A stretch of 64,000 nt of DNA, taken from the NCBI RefSeq assembly GCF_914767665.1, contig NC_059505.1, forward strand, positions 33,973,506 to 34,037,505, given 5' to 3'. This DNA is from Harmonia axyridis (Eukaryota > Arthropoda > Insecta > Coleoptera > Coccinellidae). The notes under the pieces were generated by a model, which saw nothing but the letters and a program-made list of their open reading frames with translations, did no database searches and was not told the origin of the DNA. Position numbers and translations under genes: made by a program. Shown piece by piece: positions 24,182 to 37,500 of the stretch (positions within the stretch are counted from its first letter, which is position 1; each line of letters opens with the position of its first letter).

Positions 24182-27100
24182 ATGATTCTACCCATCTTAA
24201 TTTTAGTGATATTTTTGTTAGTCATCCTTAAATATGTGTTCAAGGATATCGATGAGTCAGAGAAAATTTTCCAGAAGATTCCTGGTCCGAAAGGATTTCC
24301 ATTTTTTGGAAATATCCAGGATTTATTCTGCAATGATGGTGAGTAAATTAATTCTTTTTGTTTGTTTCCTGGACGTGGAAAAATTCGTATCAAATCATTT
24401 TCAAATCAATGTACGAAAAAGTATACCTTATAGAAAATAATCTCTTAATATTTTCTATCCAGAATATAGAAATGTAGTTGCTGTGAGTTGTTCATCTTAT
24501 TGAGATAATTATTATTATAACAATTTCAGATTGATTGAATAACCAGAAACAGATAATATTCAAGGAAAAATTTATATTTCAGTGACGACGGATATGATCG
24601 AGTAAAAATTCACATATGAAAACAATTTTGAACTAAAATTTCTATATCCAAATCCCAGTGTTTTTCCCAATTTTTTCTTACTAATTTCTTTTTTTAAATA
24701 TGTCCCTATTTATAAATTATGGCTGAAGGACTCAGGTCGATGGCCACAAATACATTTATTATTATTATAAATTAAACATTAGGTTCTCCATGACTATTTT
24801 TTCAATTGTAATCTGTGATCAGGTTCCAATTCCATTCCATTATTTTGTAGAGGTCAGATGGAATAGATTAAGGGCTAGAGCTCTCAAATATTATCCCATA
24901 TTCAAAATGGAGGTTCTCAATCAAAAGATGGTTCATTTATTTGATCCATCAGACATACAGGTAAAATAATATGATGAAACTATATTTTATCATGTTATTA
25001 ATTTAACATCTTCATTCCTTAGGTCATTTTAAGTAATCCCAAATATATTTCGAAAGGAATATTTTATGAACCAATGAGATATTGGTTGGGAGATGGATTA
25101 TTAGTATCTGCAGGTGAGTTTTCCATATTTCTTTGTACTTCAATTCATGAAGAATTATAACTTTCTTAGTATCCTTTTGGGGCCAGTTTCATAATCCATG
25201 CGAAAAGGATCAGTTTGGTAAAGACCGCTTCATTAGAAAGTCTCCTTTATAGGGAGCTCTAAAATAGCTCTGTTACATCTTCCGACCTTCTTTCAGAGAA
25301 AGCTTTCTTTTATTCGCTAGTGTCAAATTTCCTTAGGTTGGCTATTCTGAGAACTAGTGTTTTATTGGTTCATTTGGTAATATTTTGAAGAAACTGAAAT
25401 TTTGTTGAAAAAAAGATGAAAAATAAAAGTATTCTATGTACATACGAAGTGGAAGTAAATGAACAACAGACCAAGATTATGTTTTGTAGTCATAGAGCAT
25501 GCGCGAACAAAAAAGATCCTTTCTCATGAGAATTTTGCTGAAATAAAGACATGTATTATCATTATTAATTTTAAAGGACCCTTATCGAGATTTTATGGGA
25601 AACGATACCTTGAAATTAGTTTATGATACACGTTTCATTTGTAGGTAAAGGAGACTTTTAAAGGAAAACGAGACTTAACTTTCGATTATGAAACTGGCCC
25701 TAATTCATGCAATGGGTGGAAGAGAAAATGCGATGTCTTATCTCTTGATTGAATTTTAGGGGAAAAGTGGAAGAAAAACAGAAGATTACTTACAAAAAGT
25801 TTCCATTTTGGTGTTCTGAAAAATTACATGCATATCTTCAATGAACTATCGGAAAATTTGAAGAGTTGCTTGAATTCGAACAATGGAGAACCTACTGAAC
25901 TCATTTCTGTTATGGAATACCACTCTTTGAATATAATTTGTAGTGAGTAAACCAAGTTACTCAAATAATAAGTCCAGGGTCTGGCGTACAAATTACACAG
26001 AATAGCATTCGTGTAATGATAAAAGTTTAAAAGACGAATAAATACGAATCTATTTACAAAAGAGGTATTGAAAAGTGGAGAAACGTTAGAATACTTGTTT
26101 CATCTTTGAAGATGACTATGTTTCGACAAATAAAAATGAATTTTCGAGAAAAAAACGTGTTATTGGCTGTGCCCGGGATTTGCTAAGTTAACTATTATGT
26201 TTTTTTAGTTCTTTACTTTTCATTTTTTTCATTCGATTATGTAGGTGCAGGAGATTTCTCTTAGCGATATTTCAATATTTCTAAATATTGCTTCATATAA
26301 ATATCTCAAATCTTACTTTGTCTATCTATTTCTATAGCAACTTTAGCTGGAGATCAATTTGGTATAGAAAAAACATCAAAGAAGTTCTTGAGTTCTTTAG
26401 AAACTCTAACCAGGATGGTTTATATAAAAATGACTGTACCACTTATGAATTTCCTGTATAAGTTCACATATTTGCTCAAAGAAGAGACAGAAGCCATGAA
26501 GAGTTACAAAGACTTCGCACGTGCTCTCATTGAAAAAAATCGCGACTCGAATGATGTAGACGACGATACCGACCTTCCAAGGTTATTGAAAATACTTTCA
26601 CGAAATTTTGATTCTCAGGGTGTGGAAGAGCAAATGAATACATTTTTATTTGCTGTGAGTGAAAAATTCAAAATTCACTCCTTCTGATTTTGATCATTAA
26701 CATGTTATTTTAAGGGACAAGATACAACAACAACATCGTTAACTTTTTTTCTTTACGTACTAGCGAACAAGCCAGATTTACAGGTGAGTTTAGAAATTAA
26801 GTTTTAGGAAACTATCAAATGATAATGCTTTACAAGACAATAGGGTGTCGCCACATATGGCCCAGAATAAACAGGGTGATTTACCGGAATGTCCTATTAA
26901 ACGTTTATGGAAAATTAATCATAATTTTGAGTGGAAAATTTGACAATGATCTTTCTCTCTAAAGTACTTTCAGATCTCTATAACTTCTGGTTACAAGGGA
27001 AATAGACTACTACTTCCTTATTTCAAATTGCACACCCAGTATATTAATGCATCTTTGGATAGCATTTCGAATTACAATTTCAGCAATATGCCGTACCTTG

Positions 27101-29283
27101 GTAAAAATTCAACGGTTCAGGTTGTTGGAATTTTTATAAACAAAAATGGTGGCGATGAGGACTCACATTTTTTCGAATATCTCGGCAGAGAAAACTTTTT
27201 TTGATTATGAAAATACTTATTATAAGACTGTTCACGGTTTGGACCAAAATTGTACCATGTGTTCATAAGAAGATCATGAACTTGGATAACTCAAATTCAT
27301 CATCATATATTTTTTATTATTACAGTCGATTTTACGTACAAAAATAGTTGGGGTTACTTAAGCAAACCCTAAACCTAAATGGAATACTTTAAGAGTTATC
27401 GGGGAAGAACCTTCAATGAGGAAAAACCGCAATTTCTAACTGTGTGGAGTAGCCTGTGTCGGAAAACATAGAAAAAAAAATAAAAATCGATGTTTGGATA
27501 ACTAAATTCTACATTGCATGAATTATAATGAATGATTTACCAAGGTATGGCATATTGCTGAAATTGTCATCAAAAATGATATCTAATGATGCAATAATAT
27601 ATAGGGTGTTCCATTTGAAATAAGGAAGTTATAGTCTGTTTCCGGTATAACTGGAAGTTGTAGAGATCTGAAAATATTTTAGGGAGAAAGATCATTGTCT
27701 CAAACCCCAATATGCAAGTTTTAATCTCAAAATTATGATCAGTTTTCCATAAACGTCTAATAGGTCATCCAGGTGAATCACCCTGTATAGCTACTTATAG
27801 ACTTGAACTAGTGAGTAGCTTAACTGATGATTAAATCAATGGTGCTGGATTGAACAACTCAATTCTTCGACATACTTCACTATTATCATTTTACTCAAGT
27901 AACCCAATTTCGAAATATTTCATTCAGTGCTGTAGAAAATTATATATTCAATCAGCTTTAGCTAATTATCCTAGAACTCCATGAAAATAAATAATATATA
28001 AATGAAAAAAACCATTTTTTTTCTGCCGTAGGATGAAATTCTCAATGAAATCCTGGCTATAAGCGTGAATGAAAATCCTACCTATGGAGAAATAACACAA
28101 ATGGGTCTTCTAGATCGATTTATCAAGGAGTGCTTGAGAATGTATCCACCTGCTCCTTTCATTGGTAGAACCATAAATGAAGATGTAGGTCTTCCAAGTG
28201 GTTATAAAATACCAGCAGGAACCTTTATTTTCATGAATATCTTTGATATACATAGACACCCGAAACTGTACCCTAACCCAGAAAATTTCGACCTGAATAG
28301 ATTTTCTCCGGAAAATTGTAGAAAAAGACATCCATTTTCATTCATACCCTTCAGCGCTGGTCCTAGGAATTGCATTGGTAAGTGCCTTCCTACTACTCAA
28401 TACTATTTAATGTATCAAGAAAGGCTGCAATCAATTACGAGAACGAAAACTTTTTTATATTGCACTTGATCGTCCTAGTAAAGTCAATAACATCAACGTA
28501 AAATTGCAAATCGCTAGCTGAATGTTTAAGCTAATTCAATATATTTTCCTTCTGCTTTGTTTTTTACCTACTCAGTGAACATCGAAAAATAATTAGAGAG
28601 GATTTGAAAATATTTCAAATTGTCGATCACTTATGCCCATTCAACATTTTTATATCTATATACAGTGCTGTCAAGTCAAGTTCTATATAAACGTATTAGA
28701 AGGAAACATAAAGAATGACGAAAGTTAGAGGAGTGCAATAAAAATTTTTCTCCTTCCCTTACACAATCAGTGAGAGACCAATTAGAAAAATGAGGGGAGT
28801 ACATCTTTCTCTCTATACATATTAGAATTCAGAAGAACTACAGTTCCCCCTTCGCTGAAAGTGATGATGATGTTGTTCAAATGACCGCATCATACTTACT
28901 TTCAAAAGGATTTAATATCTGTTTTTCACATTGGATATCTTCAGATCGAGACGTATCATTTCCAATTCTGTATGACATGAAGGATGAGAAAAGGACTTAA
29001 GTAATACTAATTATTATTAATTTGTATTAAAATTATTAAATTATTCAAATTTCTTTCTCACCATATTTTTGTATCCTGAATTTATTTATGTTTTTTCGAT
29101 GCATTTCTAATTTCAGCCCAGAAGTTTGCCATTCTAGGAATAAAAACCATTATATGCGGAATTCTGAAGAACTTCAAACTTGAACCAATTGGATCACTCG
29201 AAGATATGATCTTTATTCCTGATATTCTGTTGAAGACCAAACATCCCTTGAAGGTTAAGTTTATACCTAGAGAGTCATTATAG
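24182..29283 (+). CDS. Cytochrome P450, CYP4 clan, gene 3 (8 exons, 479 aa)
   Basis: Exons 24182-24338, 24851-24960, 25023-25113, 25760-25942, 26338-26654, 26715-26783, 28032-28377 and 29117-29283; all phases match gene 2. Landmarks: anchor MILPILILVIFLLVI, hinge IPGPKGFPFFGN, I-helix AGQDTTTT, ExxR ECLR, heme loop FSAGPRNCIG, C-terminus RESL. It is closest to gene 2 across exons, introns and both flanks (for example 29284-29895 matches 22785-23400). The first 89 bp of exon 7 instead equal gene 1. Intron 1 has a private 54-bp LINE-tail insertion. Intact; an ER monooxygenase of unknown substrate. Confidence 0.93.
24719..24772 (+). mobile_element. Private 54-bp retroelement tail in P450 gene 3 intron 1
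   Basis: 'ggctgaaggactcaggtcga' followed by an (ATT)n tail interrupts a segment that is continuous in gene 2. ATAAATTA flanks both sides, a likely target-site duplication. Reads as a 5'-truncated LINE/SINE insertion. Confidence 0.6.
25177..25703 (+). mobile_element. Inverted-repeat element in P450 gene 3 intron 3
   Basis: Better-preserved left end GGGGCCAGTTTCATAATC and right end GATTATGAAACTGGCCCTAA. It sits at the same intron position as in gene 2, so it was inserted before the genes split. Confidence 0.75.
26871..27786 (+). mobile_element. Foldback element in P450 gene 3 intron 6 (916 bp)
   Basis: Ends ACAGGGTGATT and AATCACCCTGT are complementary, and the arms extend well over 100 bp inward. 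Same insertion position as gene 2. Confidence 0.8.
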
Positions 29284-29899
29284 TGAAGTGTTCATAAATT
29301 ATATTAGCTATCTTTAATGCAATTAATCTTTTTCTATGCGTGTTTGATATTCTTTATGAATTAGTGATTTCATTTCTAAGGGGAAGCTGAAGAATAACAT
29401 TTTCTGATCTAATTTATATTCTTCAACAATAAAATCTGGAAGAAAAATCAAAACATATAAACTTGAATCTTGATGTCAAATTTTTACATTATATACAGTT
29501 GAATATATATATTTATTTTTTCTCTCAAACGAATCTTAAAAGTATTTCAATAATAATCAATAGGATTCATACATTTGACTCTAAAATATCCAACCATAAT
29601 TATATTGTAATAAGAATAATATTTCTCAGTAGTTCGATTGTGTTTTCAGAAAATATAATATTCTATTGCATCACATCTCAAATTAAAGTCCACTTCAGTA
29701 AGCACAACAATTATTTTCTTAAAAAGAGTATTTTTTGGAGTTCAGTGTTGAGTATATTAAAAATTGTTATGAACATTTAGTTCAGCGGTTTATATAAAAC
29801 CAGAGCAAACTACAGATGTATTCCTTTTGTATTTAGGTGCTTATTTGTAGGTATGTCTCATAGTGATAATTCCTTTAGTAGACCTTGTCTGAAATATCT

Positions 29900-31529
29900 T
29901 TTTTATACCATAAAATTCAGAGTGAAATATTTTTCTACCCTTTTCCTATATCTACAATATTAAAACGGCCATCTTTTGGCCTTTTTGATTTGCATAAGAC
30001 TCCATTATCACCATCCTCAAGAGATTTACTTAGTTTAATTGGCAGTTCTTCCACTAAATAATGTCTTTTTTTATCATTGTTGTTAGTTAAAATAAATTTG
30101 TACTCAGTTGCTGACAGCTAGATATCAAATGAATGACAAATGTGTTAATAAGCAACTTGTTTGTGCGTTTTGTCTTAGACAAAATTCGTTTCGATCTATG
30201 AAGCTAAAAGTCAAAAACAATGTTATTTTGTTATTCTCATATCTGCCTTTGAGATTGTTCAAAATTTGCCTTTTTTTGTGATGGGCGGTTACATAATTGA
30301 CCGACAGCTCTTCTTACACTAGATACTAACATTTAAAATCTAACAGTAACATAAATATCAGTAAGGCAAATTCTTCCGAAAATTCATTTCTCCAATTTTT
30401 AGTTGTTGGTATGATACACTCGATCATAATTTTTTTTAATTTATTAATATCAAGAGCTAATTTTAGCATAAATCAATTATTAGGAGTAGTTATTTAGAAC
30501 TGTTTTTCACATCTTACAGGTGTAGAGAACCTATTTGTGGTGCAGGAATAAAGTTGAAGGTGATTATTAAAAATTGTTATAATTTTTTTAATTAATTTTA
30601 GATTAAATATCTCAAAGTATCTTCGTATCACCAACCTCATCCATGTATTGAGTCTATCTATCCCTTGCCAAATTATATTTTCGAAATCCATACAATCAAT
30701 TACAAAATGAAATTCAGATAATGATTGAAAATGCAAATGGTGCATATTGAGATACCTGTTTTTTTTCTCGTATCAATTCTCATTCCAAAATACAACGAAT
30801 GAATGGTATGAAGAAGTTCGCCATATTTTCTGTTGAATCATCTCTTTCAATGTAAAATTCATTAATTAATTATGAGCCAATTTCTGTCGTTGAAAATACT
30901 TGAAAAGTTGGTGATAGGAAACCGCACATGTAACTATATGAAAAATTATTCTAAAATCTATGACTCAAGGTTTCATTTCTACTTCGAATAAAAGTAGAAT
31001 TGGACGTAGCTGATTCATTGGATCTGGCATAGGATAAATGAATTTTCTACATAAAATTATTTAGTTAATAACTTCATCAAATATCAATAGTTAAAATTCT
31101 AGTTTTCTTCATTTCCAGTTTTTCGAGTGCATCAATATAATACAATAAGTAAAAATTTCAGAAGAAATATAAGTACACCATCACACAATACATCATGTAA
31201 ATCTTTGGAACTCGAGAAATTTTTTTAAGTAATGTTTAAAATTTCTTACAATTCGCAGCAGTATTGTACGATTTTCAACAGAAATACGTAAGTGGCTACA
31301 ATCCACGAATAAAATACGTGGATAAAAACGATTTCGATGACACTTACTGGTCGCTTGTATCACTCTACACTTCTAAGGCCGTTTCATGAGTAGGCACACA
31401 ATTTTTCGAATATTGTGTCGCGATTATACTGGAACCGTACAATGTGCATACTACTTTTCAGTACGAGAACAGCAGGTGCTCCAAAAATCAAAGCCGGGGA
31501 GTATCACCCTTCAATACTGGAGACTTCAC
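29900..31529. other. No gene seen between P450 gene 3 and Nmdar2
   Basis: AT-rich; only short unrelated open frames (for example 30494-30745). It must contain the Nmdar2 3' untranslated region, but no clear polyadenylation signal was assigned. Confidence 0.5.
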
Positions 31530-34500
31530 TCAGGGAGGCTGAGCTGATTCCTCCTTGTCCCTTATTGCTTTCAGCAGATGGCTCCTAAGTTCTGACTCCG
31601 AGCTCCTCCAAAGCAACACCAACTCATCTTTGGACAACCTTTCGAGGGGTGACCTCCCGTTGGAATTCCTTGGGGAGCAGTTTGGAGGAGGTGGAGCTGG
31701 AGGAAGAGCGGAGTTGTCCTCCTTCTTCCTCAACCTAGTTGGCCTAGCAACCTTCAGATTAGTAGACTCGTTATCAAATGATTTGGAGTTCGCACTATTG
31801 CCATTATCTTCTTTCTTATTCCTATTTGATCGGCTCTTCTTCACTATTGGATGCGAATCTAAAGATTTCGAGGCTTCGGGCAAGGATTCATCTCTTCTCT
31901 TCAACTTAGGAGGTTTAACATCATTCGTACTCGGATTATTATCCAAAGACAACGAAGCTTCTTGCAGTTTTTTCTTAACCGGAGTTTCCACGTTCATTTG
32001 AATAACATCGCCCAAACTTTGGTGTCGTTTCTTCGGAAGTTTTGGTTTTTCTGTGTCTGTATCAGTAGTTGTGTCCTCCACGTGGATCTTTATAAGGGGA
32101 TTCATCTGTTTGGGTGGAATGTTGTTGTCTTGCACTTTGACAGCTTCCAATCTCATGGATAGTTCTTTCGTTAGTTCGCCTATGTTCATCTTGTTTCTCC
32201 TAACGATCTCATCGTCTGTGAGATTACCATCGTTCTTCTGATCCGTTTCTGAAATGTTGGTGAAACTTTTAGCACTCAGTACGTTACGTTTGTCTATACT
32301 CGAAAGTGTTTCATCGCTTCTTCGTAGAGTCAAACTATGTTGAGGGTGCAAGAATTGTTTTTCTATAGCCTCCTTGTATTTGGGTAGTGTTGCCAACTTC
32401 CTTCCGATACTTTCAGAATCCGACAGTTTCCTCATAGGCTCCATGGACTTTGAGCTGCAATCAGATACGTTTTCAATGGACAGAACTGGACTTTTTGCTG
32501 ACAATCTATTGGCCGACTCCAAGGTGTCAAGGTAACTACTTCTTCGACTGTTCATATCAGGTGGACTACTGGTAAGGAAAGAAGAAGCATCCCTACTCAA
32601 CCTTCTGCCAACCAAATTGCTCCTTTCGTCCACAAGACTAGGCGAGTTGAAGATACTATCTGTACTGAACCTACGAACATTCAGATTAGTAGCAGATTTG
32701 GTCTTTTTCTTCGATCTCGGACTGAAGTGTCTGTTGAAGTAAGACGTGGGTGATCTTATCTTATGCGCGTCGAATTTAGGACTGGACCTCATGAAGGTTC
32801 TCTTGATAAGGCTGGGACTGATTTTCGACCTCTTTTCGTCTGGAGACGAGTGACCCTCAGAGTCTACTTCGGTTACAGATTCCAGTTGACTCTCCTCTTG
32901 TTGACGTCTGAGGGTACTGAAAACAGTTCGAGATTGAAATTTTTTGAGGAGGTGTTGTTTGGGTTATTTAAGAGTTGAAATGGTGCCACCTTACCTTCTA
33001 ATCTCTTGAATCATTTCAAAAAATTGGGCCTTACTCTTTCTTCGTCGACGCTGTTCGTGTTCCTTCTGAAACAAGGAGGAATCAAGTTTATCTGTTCTAG
33101 GAATTTTGAAGGTGAACGATGATAAGCAGATAATGATAATAAGGCTCAATTTGAAATATCTCAAACACGTTATGAATACTGCTACTACTACAATGAAGGA
33201 TTTAATAAGTAACAAGATGTTCTCAGGTTATGTTCAGAACTGAAAAGTTTCAGACATAATGTGTAAAGATCTCTTTATGGAAACAGATGGTCGGGTACGT
33301 TTTAGATGTGAACAACGAAGTAAACTCGAATAATTTTCATTCCTGTAGATAATTTAATAAACTCTTCAAATTAGTTTGAAAAAAGAAACGTTCTGCAAAT
33401 GTTACGTGAATATGGTTGTATGCTATGGTAATTAATGTTCTGTTGGTGTAAGATTCAATGTGTCCAATAAAATAAAATATACAAACCCGCTTTATGCTCT
33501 TCTGGAATAAACTCGTAATTTGACCCTGACGAATGGTATGTACAAGCTCCCTCGCTGCGTGGTGAGGAGAAACTAGTTCTACACAGTTTATGAAGCGATA
33601 AAGTTTCTGAAACAAGCAATAGCATATATACTTATTCCAAACTTAATAAAGGTACATTAATGACAAGTCGTTTTATCAGAACGTGATAGAAATTCATAAA
33701 GAATGCCAAACAGTGTCCAGTTAGAAACAAGAAGAAAGTATATCACATTTCCATAAATGGTCGTGTGAACTACCCATTAAAAGCTTTTTATTTTTTACGT
33801 GTTGAAAGTTATAGTTCAATGAAAATAAATTTGAAACAACACGATATCGGATAACATAATTCAAGATTTTTTTCTTGAACTACCATTGTGTGGAAATATA
33901 TAGTACAAACAAAGACTTCCGGTGGAAACCAAATTATTTCGATTATACTAGGGTTGTCCAAGTTTGCAGTAATTCTTTTGGAGTCAGGGCATTTATTCCC
34001 TAACACTACTTCCAAAGCCCGGTATTTAGGGAATCGTCTCTGGAATCAGAATGTGTCGAATTGGTTGATTCTATTGGCTAAAATAGTCAACGTTCCCATG
34101 GGTGCCGATTTGGTTACTTTCATTGGCTGTAACTATATTTTTCTTGATTCGCATAAACCAGTGCGGTCCGGAAGTGGATTAATGAAATGAGCATTTTTAC
34201 TTGGTTTTAGTTCTTTGTGTGATGATTGTTTTTCTATATTCAAACTCACTTGAAGTAGGCCAGAATATTTCTAATATACAAGGGTTTTCCAAGTTCCTAG
34301 AAATTCATTTCGGAGCAGGGAATTTATTGTCCTACTAGTCCTTTTTAATAAATTCCAGTATGCTGTTGATCGTCTATCGAAATAATATGTGTCGATTTGG
34401 TCACTTTCATTGCTCGAAATAGTACACGTGCTATCTCGTGGCAATTTGATTATTGGTAGGAGTTCTCCCACATCTCATTAACAGAACTGGTTTGGGTAGA

Positions 34501-37500
34501 TATTAAGAGCCCTTTAAAAAAGTACAATCAAACGCCGATGGATTCTAGAGAGAATCGAGAGAATGAGAGAGATTTTTAATGATTTAGACAATGACGTTTG
34601 GCAAAATTCTGAATTTGACATCCTAAGGATGAAGAAAAAATTTTTGGTGGAATATGAAAAGGACAAGGTGAGATTAACCAATATAATTTCAATGATCAAT
34701 TTCGTCAATTTTATCACTAGTTTTCCTCATATTTAGACAGACATTTCCTAATTCTTCTAAAAGACTTTCTTGCACTTATCACTTCAGTTATCATAGCTAA
34801 TATTGTTCCTTGGTAGTATTTTACAGGTCGAATATAAATTAATCAAATTAACACACAGTAGAATAACATAGTAGCATTAATGATGTGAAAACAAAAGCTC
34901 TTCACGCTATCTGAAAGACTCGACCTCAGTGTTCATTATAGCCGTGTAAACGTCATATTCAACTCTAGGGTTTGAAAAGCAGCATGATATAAAACAAACA
35001 TCTACAAGCGTTTAAGTGGAGTAGGATTGAAAGAACTATAATTATGAACTGATCTGATAGAATTAGCTATTTCCAACAGTCTTGAAGCAAATTTGAATCT
35101 ATGTTCAAAAGATTAATTCGTTGTTTATTCTGATGAAGCGAAAACATTCAAGCCAGGCAGCAATATTTCATCTTTATTCCACTTGAAATCCTGAGACAGT
35201 GTTTCAATGATCTCTTAAGACTGAAGGAATATCAACTCTTTCATTCGGATTCGAAAAACTTCTTTCCTTCTTCAATAAATATCTCGAAGATGAAAATTTT
35301 AATTATCGAACACTTTTACGGTCTTGGGTAATTTTTCTCACCTGGCTAAAGAACATTATGTTTCTGCTTCTCCATACGGAACCCTTTGGTTTCTCCCTGA
35401 GTGCAGGGAGGGTATACCGAAAAAACCAATGCTCAACAATTAGAATCAGTACACCCAGAAGTACACCGAAACCAAGAAGGATGAAGACTCCAGTAACAGC
35501 TCTTACGCCAAGTGGCCTCGGTTGTACAATGTCATTCACCAGCTTGAAACAAGGCAAACCTCCATACCATTTTTCCTGCAGGATATCCATATAACCGTTA
35601 CTCGAATATTTGGCTATTACGCCAGAAATACTATCCTGCAATTTCATATAACAATTAATTAGTGAAGGCCAGAAATAAGATTCTAATGAGCCAAAGAAAT
35701 ATTAATAATACAATGTTGTTCTAGTGATATTTAGGTGTTCCCCAAGAGAATGTTTTTGGACTTCAAATATATAAAATATTCGAAACTATCCAAATAATAA
35801 ACTATATGATCATTTATATCAATTTCCTTTGTTATATCGCTGTGAAACCCATTATTACTTGTAATATCTTATATTTATGAAGGTACTCACTTTTAACGGA
35901 AACCCTTTGGTCATACCAATAGCGTACGTATCTTCGTTTATCGTATCACCAATCTTTTGCAATTTACATCCGTGATCTGTTGCTCGGTAGTAATCCAGAA
36001 TAGGTGTATCAGCAATAAGTATATCCAAAGATCTATTTCTCAATCTTTCCACGCCTTCTTCTATATTTTCAAGGGAATATCTGTGCATATGCTGCCATAG
36101 ATGTTGATTCGCTTTCTGGACGTAGTATTCAGCAGCTGATGCTCTAGGTGCCCCGACTCTTTGACTGAGGAGCTGTATATAGGACCAAAACAATATATTA
36201 GAACGAATGTTGATGAAAAATTTCCTGGAAACTGGCAGCGTTGCCTGGTCGACCCAGAGTAACAAATGTTAGGGGAAATAAATAAATTTGGGGATAATTT
36301 CATTTATCAGGATGATAAAGCCCCGCCACACCGCACACGAAGGGTTCAAAACATTCTTTAAGAGAACAATATCCAGAGAATGAACTGGTCAGCAAACTCA
36401 CCAGACTTGAATCCAGTTGAGAACGTATGGGATTACTTAGGCAGAGCAATATCCAATCGTCAAAACCTACTATCAACTTTACAGAAATTGAATTTAGTCG
36501 AGGAAGAATGGAATGATATGCCTGAAACTTTCATTAATAACTTGATTCGTGAGATACCTTGGCGTATTGGGCAGTTGATTGAAAGAAGAAGTGGTAATAC
36601 GGTATTGAATTTGCATTCAGTTGTGGAATAACTATAATTTATCGAAAATAAATAATCGATAAATTTAAATTTTTTCTCATTCTTCCTATTTCGTCTCATC
36701 CTGCACAAGGTCAAGAGTAATACACAAAGATTTTCTATCAAACAGATTGCAGTTAAAATGTGGTTTCCAAAGATGCAACTGGCTCATGAACAATGGCGAC
36801 GTCAGCCCTCAAAAACAGGGGTGGCCAAGGGGGACCGGTATTTTTTTGGGGGGCCAAAGTAAATCGAAATTATACACTGAGAGAAGTGACGTTAACATTG
36901 ATCCTCTGTATAAATTACTCCAAGTTTATGTAGAATTGGATAGGTAGTTTCTAGATTTAATTCTGTAATTTTTGGTTTTTTCTATGTATACCCATATTGA
37001 GTATGACTATGTGTTGTTGTGTTTCTCATTGTAATTGAACATTTTTTTTCTTGTAATTGGGTTGTTAACCTGTTGGAGAATAAAGGCTTATTATCATTAT
37101 AATATATATTATATTATTATTATTATTTGATATTATCGAAAATGCATTATAGTTAATAAATCAATTATTGGATATATGGACAAACAAATATTAGTTTCAT
37201 GGAAATAAATAATTTATTTGAGATCCCACCAATAATCATAATTTAGTATTACACTCCAATTATTTTCGCATAACTTATATTAATAATGCTGAAGAAATAT
37301 CCATTTGAAGGAAATAAATATAGTTGAGGTTAATATATCATTGAGTAATGATTAATAAACCTTATTTATATGTAATATGTATCCATGCTTAATAAAAAAA
37401 AATATTTCAATTCAGTATTGGTTAACGTATTTCTTAGATAATTATTCAGGTTGTTTCTATTATCTGATTGTTAGGGTCTGCGAAGAACCGTTTGCCAAAT

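Noticed and set aside
31555..32001. 148-codon plus-strand frame
   Set aside because: Antisense shadow of the Nmdar2 terminal exon.
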